Part shown: piece by piece, positions 46,031 to 58,624 of the stretch | How positions within the stretch are numbered: position 1 is the first letter of the stretch | How the letters are laid out: the number at the start of each line of letters is the position of its first letter | Source: Alisma plantago-aquatica | Lineage: Eukaryota; Streptophyta; Magnoliopsida; Alismatales; Alismataceae | DNA: 64,000 nt | Direction of reading: 5' to 3' | NCBI GenBank assembly: GCA_963693085.1 | Contig: OY856413.1 | Location: 538,426,879 to 538,490,878 of the forward strand | Program-made: the position numbers and the translations under genes | The notes under the pieces: generated by a model | What the model was told of the DNA's origin: nothing | The model's input: the letters and a program-made list of their open reading frames with translations, nothing else | Databases searched by the model: none

Positions 46031-47185
46031 CTCACAATGCATGTCCATGCTCTTTTTTCCATGGATGATTAAGTTTTACTAATTATTTTGTTTTGATGAT
46101 GAATAACCAGATATGGGGTAGCAAAGAAAGGCGGGCAAGTTCACCCCTTAGGACACTGATGCATTGAATGATATTCACTTTTCATATGCTATGTCATTAT
46201 GTAGTTCATGCATATTTTCTCATTTTGACATTATTTGTGCATGTTTTATCATTATTGTCTCGTGACATACATTTGCATCAAGTATTATCTATTGTTTCTA
46301 TTTTACATTCATTTATCATAAATTATTGGACTTATGTTCTTCATTTTGAATTTTAGGTGAATGGGCAAGTCATGGTTTAGATTGGTGCTACTGACAAAAT
46401 AGTCGGTGGTACTATCAGTGGAAAAAAAGGATAAGCATGAGAGAATATAAGCCCCTTGACCTAGATTGGTGCTTGATCTTTCTTTCTTTGCTTAATAAGA
46501 TGCTTAAACCTTAATCTAATCATTTGGTGTACCTTAATAACATGTGACACACTTATGTTTTCGGTTTGGTCCAGTTTGGTTGATGTTTGAGCTAGTTATG
46601 CTATATGTATGCTTATTTTGGACAAAGTTGCAATTTACCCAATTTGAGGGTCTATCTTGTAATTTATCACATGTTAGATGTACCTTATGTTCCTTGACAT
46701 AATGAGATAGATAATGATGCATAAGGGTGCCTTTTTGGACATCAGATGAAGAGGTGGCATCATGTGTATCGATCTATGGTTTGCATGGTTTTGCATGGCT
46801 GGAGGTGTCGACCATGTTGAGTTTCTTGATAGTAGTGACCTTGGTGCTTCTTGGAGTGCTTCAAATGAAACACCTTGTCTTGGTTGGTTTGTTTTGACCT
46901 ATGTGCTTGTCCTTGATTTTTGTCGCTAGGTTTGGTTTGGTGCTTTGGTGTTTCGACCTTTGTCTTGGGTGGACATGAGTAGTGGTTGTTATCATGTTAT
47001 GCCTTGGTTTTACTTCGAATGAATGTAGGTAGTGGACCTTGTGGTCACTACCAAGCTTTGTTCTTATCACCCATTCTTTCATGCTTGTTGTGAGTGCTTG
47101 CATGACCGTGAATTTGTGGGACATGTGTCCTTTTGGTGCTTTCATATCTTGACACCTCATGATCTTTACCTCCCTCCTACCCTTG

Positions 47186-47196
47186 AGTATATACGC
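47186..47196 (+). promoter_or_regulatory. Putative LTR TATA box
   Basis: GAGTATATACG precedes a strongly pyrimidine-rich stretch (47200-47250), in keeping with a U3/R border. Confidence 0.4.
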
Positions 47197-48159
47197 ACCT
47201 TCTTTCGCATGCAAGTATCCCCTTTAGCTCTCTTTTTCCTCTCTTCTTTCTTATGTTCAACCTTGATCTTGGTGTAGCTAGTGAAGGTGCAGATTTTGTA
47301 AAAGATGGTCATTTGCCTCTTGCAAGTGGTGATCTAGGGCTTGATCATCTTCCTTGTGGTGGTTCTTGGTGATCCTTGACCTTGGTAAGTAGTTATCTCT
47401 CCTTGAGCTTGTTTCCTTTGAACCCTATCTCTTTCTTCCTTCTCTTGGTCATGAGACTATGGGTTACCATGTGGCTATCTTGAGGAACTTCTCTCCATAG
47501 AGGTCGAGGCTATGGTTTGACCATGGTAGTACCTGAGTGAGATGAAGTTTCCCTCTTTCTCCTTTCTATTCAGCCAAGGGTTTCTATCCTTTCTCTTTTG
47601 AGCTCCTTTGACCTTTGTGTGTTCTTCTTCTCTTGAAGTGACCTTATTGGACATGGAGTTGATCCTAGTTGGACCTTCCTTCTCTCTCGTAGAGCTCATA
47701 TCTTTGGAGCTTGATCTTCATCTTAAGACGAGTTATATAACTCTTTACTCTACTATTACTGCACCTTTATCTTGCTTCCATGCTACTGTGTTCTATCCAA
47801 AATGTGATCATAAGTGATGGATAATTCTATCTTGTTTTAGGGTTTAAGATTTTGAACTATTTTTGTATAGATTACTCTTTCTCCTAAACCCTAATTCATG
47901 AACCCAAAATATAAGTAGATGGTGGAGTTGATGATTCTTGCAAGCATCTTGATTGTTGGTTTTATCACCATGTTTATGTTTGACCATCATATATTAGATG
48001 AAGGTTTTGGTTCTCATGTGCATGTGTTGGACGTTAGTTTTCTCTCTCTTAGCATGGTATCCTTGTTGGTTTTGTTGGTGATCATTTTTAGGGTTTTGAT
48101 TCTCATCCTCCTTGAGGTTTCATCTTGGTGACGTTTGTGTTTTTGGTGTTATGATTTTT

Positions 48160-48680
48160 GTTGCGGTCGACATGTGTCCATGATCCTTTGAGGTTGCTAT
48201 GACTAGGTTGATGGTCTCTATGTTTTAGTCGCTACCTTGACTTTGTTTGATGGTCGATACCTTGAATTGCCCACACCTTGGTCGCTACATTTATGACGGT
48301 TCTTCTTAAGGTCACTACATGTATGGAGTTTTTGCGGTCACAAAGTTAACCCTAACCCTAATCACGGAGGTCTCTACAAGTGTTGGCCGCTACACTTGGT
48401 GTGTAAGGTGGTCGCTACATTTAAAGATGGTGGTGGTCGCTACCTATGGTGATGTGTTGCAGTCACAACAAGGTGCTAACCTAGTGTGCGTCGATACATG
48501 TGAAACCCTAGTGGTCTCTACACCTGATAAGGTATATGGTTTGGTCGCTACCTATGGTCTTGAGTTTGGTCGCTATGTTGCATGGTTTGGTTGAGGTCTC
48601 TACCCCCGGTATATGGTTTGTTGGTCGCTACACATGCATGGGTGTTGGTCGCTACATATCTAGCATGGTCACTATGTGTG
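48160..48680. repeat. GGTCGCTAC repeats in gypsy LTR
   Basis: About fifteen irregularly spaced copies of GGTCGCTAC or a one-base variant occur, for example at 48225, 48285, 48410, 48437, 48545, 48570 and 48625. They look like U5/U3 sub-repeats. Confidence 0.75.
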
Positions 48681-50585
48681 AGGTTGTTCATGGTAATAAT
48701 GCTTAGACCTAATGTACTATAAGGCTGTGGGAAGTTATACACTTAGGATTTGATGTTAAGTGTTGTGATGGAAACCCAAATCGGCTAATTATGAAAAACC
48801 CTAACCCTAGTTCAAGTGTATGATGTAATTACTTATCTTGCTTGAAGTGATTAGCCTATGATGATTATTTATCTCTACTATTGTGTAAACCTTATGTTGT
48901 AGGTTGAATGTACATCATAGCAGGTGATTTCTATGGTATATCTTAAATGACACAGGGTGATGGTTATGAGCCTTTATGAGGCATATTGAGATAACAATGT
49001 TGTGTAAGAACTATGTGATTGGGTCTTATGACCTAGAAGAGGCTTAATGCTTAATTTGAGGTGATATCATTTAGTGATGTGATGAGGGATGATTATCCCA
49101 TGATGATGTGATAATGATAATGGCCTTGTACAGAAGCGATATCATGTGATGATGTGACAAGTTTATAATTTATTTGTTTTACATCTTCTGACGTTGCAAC
49201 CTAACTTTATATTTGTAGAGTTTGTTTTGGGTTTGTACATTGTAACTTGGTTGATGTACTAAATACACCCAATTGGCAATAATTAACCAAGTGAAACCCA
49301 AATCATGTAGGTTGCCCTGAGCCATAGATCGATATTTAGCATCAATACTTGCTGGATTGTGAGGCGACTAATTCCTACGAGAAACATGGAGCACATATTT
49401 TTGAATATATGGAGGTACAATTTGAGGATATATCCTTGCATCCTCAAATACATATTTGGAGGATGACTGTGGTCATACCATGACAGGAAAACAATTGAGG
49501 CTGTAACTCAAATGATATGTTTTCAGGGATTTTTGCGGTCATATCATGGTAGGAGAATGGTTGTGGTCATATCTCACTAATGTCATGCATATATACAAGG
49601 AGGACTAGGCTAATTTTCAGTTTGACTCTATATGTCATTGTAGTGGACTTGAACTGATCGAGGGTGTGGGGATCATAGGATTCTAGATCTCCTAGATCTT
49701 GTATGGCACTTATTTCGACTTAGATATGGTCAATTGGGGTATGAGTGGTATACCTCATCTCCACGAGGCATAATAAAAGATGCAATACAACCGTTTAGTA
49801 TATTTACATAGGGTCAACACATGATTCATGTTAGATGACCCCTTGCCATGTTTCTTATACTGCTTAGCTATTATCTTCTATACATTTTCTTCATGTTCCT
49901 TTTGAGAGGATAAAATGTTCTACTGATTAGTATATCTGCTTACATTGCTTAAATAGTGTGACTGGTTTGCTTATATCATTTAGCTGAATCTATTCGTCCT
50001 GATGATAATGCTATCTTCCTACTTTAGTATATTTGTTATTATAATATTTGTTAGCGGAGAGTTATATTTCTCATTGGGATGTTGGTCTCACCCCATGGGC
50101 TTCCACATCTTTTAGGTGGGCGTGCATGATGAAGTAGAGATCATGCGGTTGAGGCTAAGAAGCAAGAGGAGCAGTAAGTTTTAAAGGTTGGATATGATGT
50201 TAGTGTTTTGTAGTAGAGTTCTATGTGCAATCCCTATACTCTTAGGTCCTTGGGGAAGTTTTGTACATGTTGCACATCGATACGAATTTTTGACAGTATG
50301 GCACATTGATAAGTTGTACAGGCCTGGCTTGTATATGTGAACATGTTATCTTATGTAACAGGTTTGTGGCAAGTTAGCCACTAAATAATGACATGTAATC
50401 ATTTGGTATGGTATACTACAAGTGGTACAGTGTTGTGCACTCAGTTGTAATATGTTCTACTTTTGTGGTTATATGAAATCAGTTTTAATTTACTTTGTTT
50501 TCTAGTAATCTGGATGTTTAGTGTTGATTCCATCCTTTGTTTTCAGTTAACTCATTTCTGCGTGACCAATGTGTCACAGTCAAGG

Positions 50586-50597
50586 TTGGTATGAGAT
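50586..50597 (+). other. Gypsy primer-binding site, mutated
   Basis: TTGGTATGAGAT followed by ATTTAGGTTC resembles the chromovirus context TTGGTATCAGAGC TTTAGGTT. It lies eight bases after the LTR end. Confidence 0.6.
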
Positions 50598-50691
50598 ATT
50601 TAGGTTCGTTGAGTCTACAGGGTCATAGGACTAGGGTTTTTGTTTGTTCTTGTGTATCCAAACATATCATGATGGTAACTTCTCCTTATGT

Positions 50692-50722
50692 AGAAGAAGA
50701 AGAAGAAGAAGAAGAAGAAGAA
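50692..50722. repeat. GAA microsatellite
   Basis: About ten GAA units occur in the gypsy leader, just before gag. Confidence 0.9.
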
Positions 50723-50739
50723 GGGAAAAGATATGTATG

Positions 50740-51087
50740 GTGAACACTAAGAACATGCTGAGAGCAGTGTTACTGCACCAGGAGGTGGTGCAAGGAGGTA
50801 GGAAAGAGAAGATGGAGTGCCTATGGTGCCTTAGTTGGACTCTACATCTGTGGCCAATCCCACTTTCCAATCCATGTTTGGACAGTTCATGGCCACAATG
50901 ACACATATGGTGGATGGAATGTTGGTACCCCAAGAAATGGAAACTGACCCCAATGTGGAATCCCATGGTTCTGGGAAGACCATAGAGAGGTTAAGGCATG
51001 TGGGGGCAATAGAATATGGTGGTGGTTGATCTGAAAAAAGCTGACATGTAGTTGACAGAGTTGGAGAAGGCCTTCAAGATCCTCAAT
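50740..51087 (+). pseudogene. Gypsy gag N-terminus, cut by CACTA insertion
   Basis: The frame reads VANPTFQSMFGQFMATMTHMV and TIERLRHVGAIEYGGG, then after a frame change DLKKADM-stop-LTELEKAFKILN. This matches the start of the chromovirus gag domain (GGxDPxxAxxWLxxLEKxF). It ends at KILN where the CACTA terminus begins at 51088. The rest of the gag is not seen to the right of that element. Confidence 0.75.
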
Positions 51088-51106
51088 CACTAGTACAGAA
51101 CTGACC
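51088..51106 (-). repeat. CACTA terminal inverted repeat
   Basis: CACTAGTACAGAACTGACC, read on the plus strand. Transposase cuts just outside it. No matching partner was found to the right. Confidence 0.82.
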
Positions 51107-51204
51107 TTTAGTGTCATTTAAATAAACCTTTTGGCATCGGTTTCAAAGCGACACCCAAGTGGGCACCGCTAAAAGTAGAAACCTTCAGCGTCAGTTTCAA
51201 CACC

Positions 51205-51395
51205 GACGCCATAACCCTTCCTGCCACCAATAAAATGTGCCAGCAAGGGCACAATAGGCGTAAGTTTTTACCTATAATTGACATTATATCCCTGCTAAAA
51301 GACGTCATCTTTATACTTACAACCGATGCCATAACTCTTCCTGCCACCAATAAAACACGCCAGCAAGGGCACGATAGGCGTCAGTTTTATACTAA
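51205..51395. repeat. CACTA subterminal repeats
   Basis: Two copies of about 63 bp share CCATAACYCTTCC, TGCCACCAATAAAA, GCCAGCAAGGGCAC and ATAGGCGT in that order (51210-51273 and 51329-51392). Subterminal repeats of CACTA elements bind the TNPA-type protein. Confidence 0.8.
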
Positions 51396-51818
51396 TAACC
51401 GATGCCTATGTTTGGATTTTTTTTATTATTAGTTGGCAGGCCTGCTGTCCGGCTGGTCTGGAAGATGCAGAACCTACAGTTCAGTTCTGAACTGTAGCTT
51501 TACAACATCCTTTTATTTCAGCCAACAATAGACCACAAACCTGCAAAATTAACAAGGATAGAAAACAATTTATGATCATGTGATTCACACACATGTATAA
51601 GCACATTTAATTCATATTATTTTTCATCACACACATGTAAAAACCACTAGTTCTATTTCAAATTTCCTCCATTTTCACACACATTTAGCAACCTATCAGA
51701 CACAAGTAGAAACATTCATGTATTGATCATCTTCACATTCACACATATGACAATTCAAAAAAATTCATTCACATGTCATCAAATACAAAAATAATTACGA
51801 GAACAAAGTTTAGAAATA

Positions 51819-53257
51819 TCATTCTTTATTATTATCGTCATCAGTAGCCCAATCATAATAAAAAATTCCCACTACTTGTAAGGCTTTTTCCCATTGTTCT
51901 TTTACATCATCTAATTTTTCCATCGTATAGGGAGTATGTACATCTAATAACTTTTCACCTATAGAGAAGTCACTGGTTTTAAACACCTGCAAAGAGAATG
52001 GCGTATATATATAATTAATAATATATAATAAGATTGATATATTTCATATTATCTAATGAGACTATATATAATATATGTTGTTTGGTATTGATTTCCATTG
52101 CAACATGTTCGATAATTAGGTCCATATATCACATCACATAGTATGCATATGCCCAACCGTTGTCTTGTTTCACACACTATAAATTGAAACATACAAAATG
52201 TTCAAAAATACAAATAAGCACAGTTCACATAAATAATATATACATTAGAGTCGGGAAATTACTTTCACATTCTCCCAATTTAGTAACTGTTTTTTTTGTT
52301 GGAGATGTTGGAGATGTTTCCTCCAGCTTTTTTGAACTCTCTTAAAGCCCTACATGTTAATGTAACACATTAAATTGCATAATTAAATAGTAATGTAATA
52401 ATAGATGTTAACGAATGTAAAAATATGAAATATTTCTCACGTGAATAATGGCATTTTCATTGGGTGTCCATATAATGTGTCCAATTCCTTCCTACGGGAT
52501 CTAGATAATACAAAATGAACATCTTGGGGATGATAACCAGTAACTCCCAATGCCTACCACTAGAGGTAAGAAAGTTAAAAATTAATAACTCAAAATCCAC
52601 AATAAAAATGTAATTTTCTTAAGTCCAAATTATAAGCAAAGTAAACTTACTCAACATTGAATGGAGCTATTATCACCGTCTTCTTTTTTTTACCAAAATA
52701 TTTAAAAGCAGCAGAGCAGTATGAGGTAACTGATGAAGGGTCTTTATCTACAAGACTGATCAAAGATGGAACTAGAAATCCCACATGGGAAAATAAAAAA
52801 TCTTTGCAGATTGTGTGTAAGTGGTTGCAAAACATGTATTATGTATGCATTAATATATAAGAAACCAGATCACCATATATAAAACAAGGTATATGAATGT
52901 ATAAACAAGATCACCATATCCATAGCTCTATCATAGATGTATTCAGCCAATCATAACAAAACAACTCCAAAATATCTTGTATAAATAGATTATTATCATA
53001 TGATTCACCTACAGCATCCTCCAGAATAGAAACATTTATAGGACAATTTGGATTATGTTCGCCTATCCATACTGCCATACCCCTAAATTAGGACCTAACG
53101 AGGCGTATAGGTCCCTTGGAAGCCAATTAGGTACTTTAGGAGGTGGAGGTGGAGGCCAAGATGTAGCAGGTGTCTTCCTTTTGACCTGTATATATAATTT
53201 CAAATCAATTGACTCATATATACACACTAACAAATTAACGTAATGTAAATTTACCAT
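51819..53257 (-). pseudogene. CACTA Ulp1-like (C48) protease domain, catalytic Cys lost
   Basis: The exon at 52649-52835 reads YCSAAFKYFGKKKKTVIIAPFNV and ends at a good donor (GA/GTAAGT). The next exon opens after CTCTAG at about 52562 with GRHWELLVIIP, the catalytic His codon being 52550-52552. Further on (52130-52170) the frame reads KQDNGWAYAYYVM-stop-YM, where CACTA proteases have a Gln-x5-Cys-Gly-YYVMR pattern. The Cys codon at 52147-52149 is Tyr, and the Arg is a TGA stop. The last exon ends EKLLDVHTPYTMEKLDD to YDWATDDDNKE at 51819. CACTA elements often carry this domain and its role is uncertain. The 53063-53257 part (PNWLPRDLYASLGPN) is the upstream linker. Confidence 0.75.
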
Positions 53258-55121
53258 ACAATATTAGTATAGACGACATCCATTTTGGGCCACAATATAA
53301 CTTCACCTTCTGCTTCACCAAGCGTTTCAGAATCTGGATGAGCATATGGCAATGGAAGATCCCTCCAATTGGGGAGTATATGTATCAGGCTCACACGAAC
53401 CGCACCATCTGGTACTGGAGTCCCATGAAACATGTCCCTTGGAAGGGGTGCGTAAGCCTTGGCCTCTACAATGATAAATTCTTGATTTTTTAGATGGCAT
53501 GGCTTCAACCCCTACAAATTTACGTAAAGAATGTTTTATACATATATACATAAACATATCATCTTGAAAAGACTAGCTACTATGTCATAAAAATACTTAC
53601 AACGGACGTTCTATGTGGGTCTATATGATTACTCCCAACCTCTATAGTAGGAGAAGAGTGGCATGCCACATGTACTATCTGACTGGCAGTCTGAGACGCC
53701 TGCCACTTCACCATTGCTTCTTGGATTCTCTTATTAATTAACTCATCTACATATACATCGACAAAAGAAATTCTAGGTTTTGATTATTGAATTCCCTTTC
53801 GCAATAACATTCTAAAAAAAGAATGGGTTACCTCAACATTTGATAATCCCACTTTTGGGACAGGTTTGCGCTGTGATGGCCCAAAGAACGCTTTTATGCC
53901 CACACCAACGCATGCACCCCTAACACATCTAGGATGCTCTGGGTTACCAAGAGCAACTATCAATTCATCCCTTATGCCCTTAGGGATGAACTTTCCTTCC
54001 TTCCTCTGCTCGTGAAGCTCCCGCTAATCGCCATCAATAGAAATTAGTAAGTAAACATAACAATAATCAATATTGATTGTTCTAAGAGTAGAATTTTACC
54101 ATTTTTGCATCCGCCTCAACAGTTGCGGGCTTGGTTATATATCCTTTCTTGTTTTTCCTCCCAGCTATCCACATAGCATGACGAGGTAGAGGTGCGGGAC
54201 CAATAGCAGAGGACTCTGCAATCTCTTAAGTAGCAGTAGACTGAGCAGTTGACTCAGCCTGTAGTCTTTGGTGAATGCCTGCATAGCCTTTTGGACCCAT
54301 CGTGTGGTCATGCACATTGATTTGGTTAGTAACACTAAAGGTTAATCTTGAATAGGTGAATACATAATAACGTATATTAATTAAATTAGGAGTGGCGCTT
54401 AATATCTTGAATTCATAAGTTTTTCTTTTGGTAACAAACTCCTCCCAATCATTGGGGTCTAGGTAGTTCCATTGCTCAGTAACTAGCTTCTTCCTCTTCT
54501 CAGCATCTTGTATGTAATCTCGGGTGAGATTTGTCCTATAGTTCCTTAGGACCCTCCCGCATTTACGATGCAACTTTTCATCCAGTTCAAATATACTCTG
54601 CAAAATAAAATTTCTATTAACTAGTATCCTAAAAATTAGTAATCTACAAAATAGAATTACAAATAATAATAACTCACACATAGTTCCTTCCATACTAAGT
54701 CTTTCTTCCCCTTAGGAACTTTATGCCAAGATTCTACATTAGGACTACAATGGCTATGAGTAAGAACCCTAAGATATGAAATAAACGATTTGCGGTTCAC
54801 TCCAATTGGATTTCCTGCATGATCAAAATCCATAGCCAGTTTGGGTCCATTGCCCCTTTGTTGTAGTAACTTGTTCATCATAGTGAATCCCCTCACTTTT
54901 TCAATTTTTTTTGCTGCTCATCCAGTACCCCAAGTTCTTCAGGGGGTACATCATCAACCTAAATTTTGACAAAATAAACACACTTAAATGATATAACTAT
55001 AAATGGACATATAGATAGCAATATATGATATATTTTTAAAACTTACATTATGAGGTGGCGCATTGATATCCTCACCCTCATGGTAATCATCATCACGGTC
55101 ATCATGCTCATGCTCAGCCAT
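53251..55121 (-). pseudogene. CACTA second gene (Transposase_24-like, DUF8039-like), broken
   Basis: The 55121 start follows an acidic N-terminus (MAEHEHDDRDDDYHEG). The 54226-54896 region has GVNRKSFISYLRVLTHSHCSPNVESWHKVPKGKKDLVW, FELDEKLHRKCGRVLRNYRTNLTRDY and DPNDWEEFVTKRKTYEFK, the plant Ptta/En/Spm domain, split by an intron near 54600-54670. The 53251-53757 region has LKPCHLKNQEFIIVEAKAYA and PDSETLGEAEGEVILWPK, the DUF8039-like part that links to the protease. This TNPA-like product binds subterminal repeats. It is decayed by a few stops. Confidence 0.72.
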
Positions 55122-55241
55122 CTAAAAGTGTCGTTAAAAAATCAAACATTTAGCATTTGACATAACTAGAAGATAATAAAATATTATAAAGTTCACATTC
55201 AAAAAAATAAAATTTATAAAAAAATATAAACATGCATGCCT

Positions 55242-58200
55242 CTAATATTGCGATATTTTATCAATTAACAATCCTTCATTGTGATCTCTACGCACATACA
55301 AGTCATCATTAGCTTCAATATTTGGTGGTGTTGGCAACCCAACTGAGAATGGACTGGAGTCATCATACTTATCATAGTACTCTTCTTCATCTATAGGATC
55401 TTCAATGAACTGTCTTTTACCATGAAGAACAACCAACCATTTATCATTTGCAGGATCATCGATATAAAATACTTGTTTCACCTGTGATGCTAATATGAAT
55501 GGTTCACCCTTCTCGCCAATCTTTTCAAAGTTCACTAATGTGAAACTCAATTCATCCACTATAACTCCTTTGGTGTTATCAACCTAATTACATTTAAAGA
55601 GAAGAATTCTAAAATCTACATGGTCAAACTCCCATATGTCTTCAATGACACCATAATATGACATTTTAGCTTCACGTGGACTCTTATCCTTTGTACTTGC
55701 AAAAAATAATGAAGACGCTTGAAAGGTGACCCCACTATTTTGGACGACACTCTTATCATCTTGACGCTTTGTGTAATATGAGAATCCATTCATGTTAAAC
55801 CCTTCATAAGACATAACATTCAATTTTGGTTTAAAGGAGAGGCATTTGATAGTTTTAGTAAGATTATTTGGTATTTGAGATAGTTGATATAAGACTTTAT
55901 CTTCAAACCACTTAATAAATGTCTTGTTATGCTCTCTAGCAAGCCACATTGAATTGGCTCAAGGATATTGTCTCTTGATGAAATTGATATGTTCCTCGAT
56001 ATAAACACTCACTTCGTCGATGTTGTGTAAAATATATGAGTAACCTTGTTCCAACTGCTCACGGCAATTACTTTCATTCGTGATCCCAAAATTCCTTTGC
56101 CGGAATACTCCTCAATATTCTTGTCATTAATAGGAGCATCATTACCACTCAGAAAGTCTTTGCAAAATCCATAACCTCTCTCACCACATAACCCTCAGTA
56201 ATACTCCCTTCAGATCGATAATGGTTTTGAATATCACCTTTAAAAATGCTCATGTATCTTTCAAAGGGATACATTCAATGCAAGAAAATTGGTCCCAACA
56301 TTTTCACTTCCCTAGTCAAGTGGAAAACAAGATGTACCATGATATCAAAGAACGAAGGAGGAAAATACATATCAAGCTGACATAGGGTAAAAAACACTTC
56401 TCTTTGTAATTTATCGAGAGTATCAGGGTCAATAACTTTGCTGCACATACTGTTGAAAAAGAAACAAAGTCTGGTGATTACAAACCTTACATGCTTTGAC
56501 AATATAGATCAAATTGCCACAGGAAATATTTGTTTCATTAGATCATGACAATCATGAGATTTAAGACCCATCAACTTCAGATTTTTCATTGATACCAATG
56601 TACGGATGTTGGATGAGTAACCCTATGGCACCTTAACATTTACCAAGCATTCACAAAAAGCTTGCTTCTCCTTTCTAGACAATGTGTAACAAGTGGGAGG
56701 TAAGTATGTTCTCCGATCGCTACTAACTACTTTTGTTAATTTTTTCCTTATTCCCATTTCATGTAGGTCCATTCTAGATTTTATCCCATTTTTAGTCTTA
56801 CCAGGTATATTCAACAGAGTACCAATGACACTATCAAAGACATTTTTCTCAACGTGCATGACATCGATACAATGTCTGACTGCCAAAGAACTCCAATAAG
56901 GAAGATCCCAAAATATTGACTTCTTCTTGAATGAAGAATTGTCACTCCGTGTGGCCATACTACATTGTGATTTCTTACCAAATTCATTGACAATGTCTTT
57001 TACTCTTTCATAAACAACATCCCCTGGTATAGGTTTAGGTGCACTCCGTTCATCATTCCATCCATTGAATGCTTTGCGCTTCCTACGATACAGATGGAAT
57101 TTTGGAAGAAACCTTCGATGACCAAGATATACAGTCTTGCCACCATGTTTTAGTCGTATTGAATCAATGTTATCTTCACATATAGGACACACTTTATATC
57201 CTTTGATACTATATCCAGACAAATTCCCATATGCTCGAAAGTCATTAACAGTGCAAAACAACATAGCGTGCAAATGAAATGTCTCTCTTTGTGAAGCATC
57301 ATAGGTCATCACACCTTCACCCCAGAGTTTCTTTAAGTCATCAATCAGAGGTTCAAGATAAACGTCGATATCATTTCCAAGTTGTTTAGGGCCTGATATC
57401 AACAACGACAACATAACATACTTAATTTTCATACACAACTAGGGAGGAAGATTGTATATAACAAGAATAACTGGCCAAGTGCTATGTTGGCTACTCAATG
57501 TCCCGTACGGATTCATCCCATTTTTACAAAGCCCAAGTCTTAGATTCCTAACTTCTTCACCAAATTTAGGGTACAATAAATCAATCTTCTTCCACTGTGG
57601 GGAATCAGACGCATGTCGTAGGATCCCATCATTATTATTTTTAACATCTACATGCCACCTCAAATTCTTCACATCTATTAGATTGGTAAACAAGCGTTGA
57701 AACCTTGATATTATAGGTAGATACCACATCACCTTGGCAGGAGAACCAGTTTTGGACTCCCCCAAAGTCATCACTTTATACCTTGACGCACCACATTTTG
57801 AACAATCTTTCAAATCCACATAGCTCTTTTAAAATAATACACAATCATTTGGGCATGCATGTATCTTCTTGGCCTCCATTCCCATTGGGCACAATAATTT
57901 CTTTAACTGGTATGTTGAGATTGGTAGCTTGTTTCCTTCAGGAAGAATTTCTTTCAATAAAGACAACAATGACGTGAAGTTATTGTCGCTCCATCTATTG
58001 TTAGCTTTCATCTTATACAATCTCAACACAGTGCTAAGCTTCATAAACTTAGTACAACATGTATATAACAGTATCTCAACATCATGCACAATGTTTCTAA
58101 ACATGGGAGGTGGATCGGTGTGCTCTACCCCACAACTATCCAACATCGCATCAACGATGTCTACTGGAACTGGTTCGTTCACATCTATGTCATCGGAGGC

Positions 58201-58491
58201 AATTTCTTCTTCCATACAAGCACTGCTATCAACATCCACTGATTTGAGGTTTGAAATCTCTCCATGCCAGTGCCATTCTGTATAGCCTTGTACAATCTTG
58301 TTGCACATGACATGACTTTTGATTTCATCACCAGTGCTGACTTTCAAGTTGTTACCGCAATGCCTACATGGACAGTAGAACCTATCTCCAGCTTGTTTCC
58401 TATGTTCCACGACAAATCTAATAAATTGATCAAGACCAGAAATAAACTCTGGGGTGCAGTGATTTGGAATGGACATCCATGATCTATCCAT
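55242..58491 (-). pseudogene. CACTA TNP2-like transposase, nearly complete
   Basis: It starts MDRSWMSIPNHCTPEFISGL at 58491, with the zinc-type Transpos_assoc domain (RFYCPCRHCGNNLK, HVMCNKIVQGYTEWHWHGE). It continues LDSCGVEHTDPPPMFRNIVHD. Transposase_21 lies at 56623-57819 (KCGASRYK, RFQRLFTN, WPVILVIYNLPP, MTYDASQRETFHLHAMLFCTVNDFRAYGNLSGYSIKGYKVCPIC, GHRRFLPKFHLYRR, RSIFWDLPYWSSLAVRHCIDVMHVEKNVFDS). DUF4218-like sequence lies at 56000-56502 and DUF4216-like sequence at 55242-55949. Breaks at 57829, 57438, 56623, about 56270, 55950 and 55560 include likely introns and stops. Close to the inverted copy at 42.4-44.9 kb. Confidence 0.85.
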
Positions 58492-58624
58492 TCTATGATC
58501 AAAGAGAAAACAAGTATATATTAGGGTTTAGGGTTAAAAGATTAGTGGCTAGGGTTAAAAGATTAGGGTTTATGGTTAAAATTTTAGGGTTTAAGGTCTT
58601 ATATATAATAAATGTGTACCGCCT

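Larger units (their letters stand above)
40511..46340 (+). mobile_element. En/Spm (CACTA) transposon, decayed, plus strand
   Basis: It has a subterminal region with short inverted motifs (40650-41200), two large hairpins (41473-41635 and about 42010-42270), a TNP2-like gene (42420-44890) and an En/Spm second gene (45120-46020). The same order and similar sequence occur inverted at 51.1-59.1 kb. I cannot see a CACTA terminus at either end, so both ends are uncertain. Confidence 0.7.
46370..50578 (+). repeat. Gypsy 5' LTR, very long (about 4 kb)
   Basis: This is noncoding throughout. It has a TATA box near 47190, CT-rich leader sequence after it, GGTCGCTAC repeats at 48160-48680, and an end at TGTGTCACA just before the primer site. 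Its last 430 bp (50130-50560) recur at 59450-59860. Short open stretches here carry no family motif. Confidence 0.55.
46370..51087 (+). mobile_element. Ty3/gypsy (Tekay/Del-like) element, 5' part
   Basis: A long LTR ends at about 50578, followed by a mutated tRNA-Met primer site and the start of a chromovirus-type gag. A minus-strand CACTA element interrupts the gag at 51088. Very long LTRs are usual for Tekay/Del. The left border is not defined. Confidence 0.65.

Noticed and set aside
46861..47214. Minus-strand frame of 117 codons
   Set aside because: It lies in the long gypsy LTR, has low complexity and no recognisable motif.
48340..48362. Telomere-like CCCTAACCCTAAT stretch
   Set aside because: Only two to three units within the gypsy LTR. 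Not an interstitial telomere array.
58510..58595. Telomere-like TTTAGGG units
   Set aside because: Degenerate and interspersed, in the CACTA leader. Similar AAACCCTAA pieces occur in the other copy, so they belong to the element.
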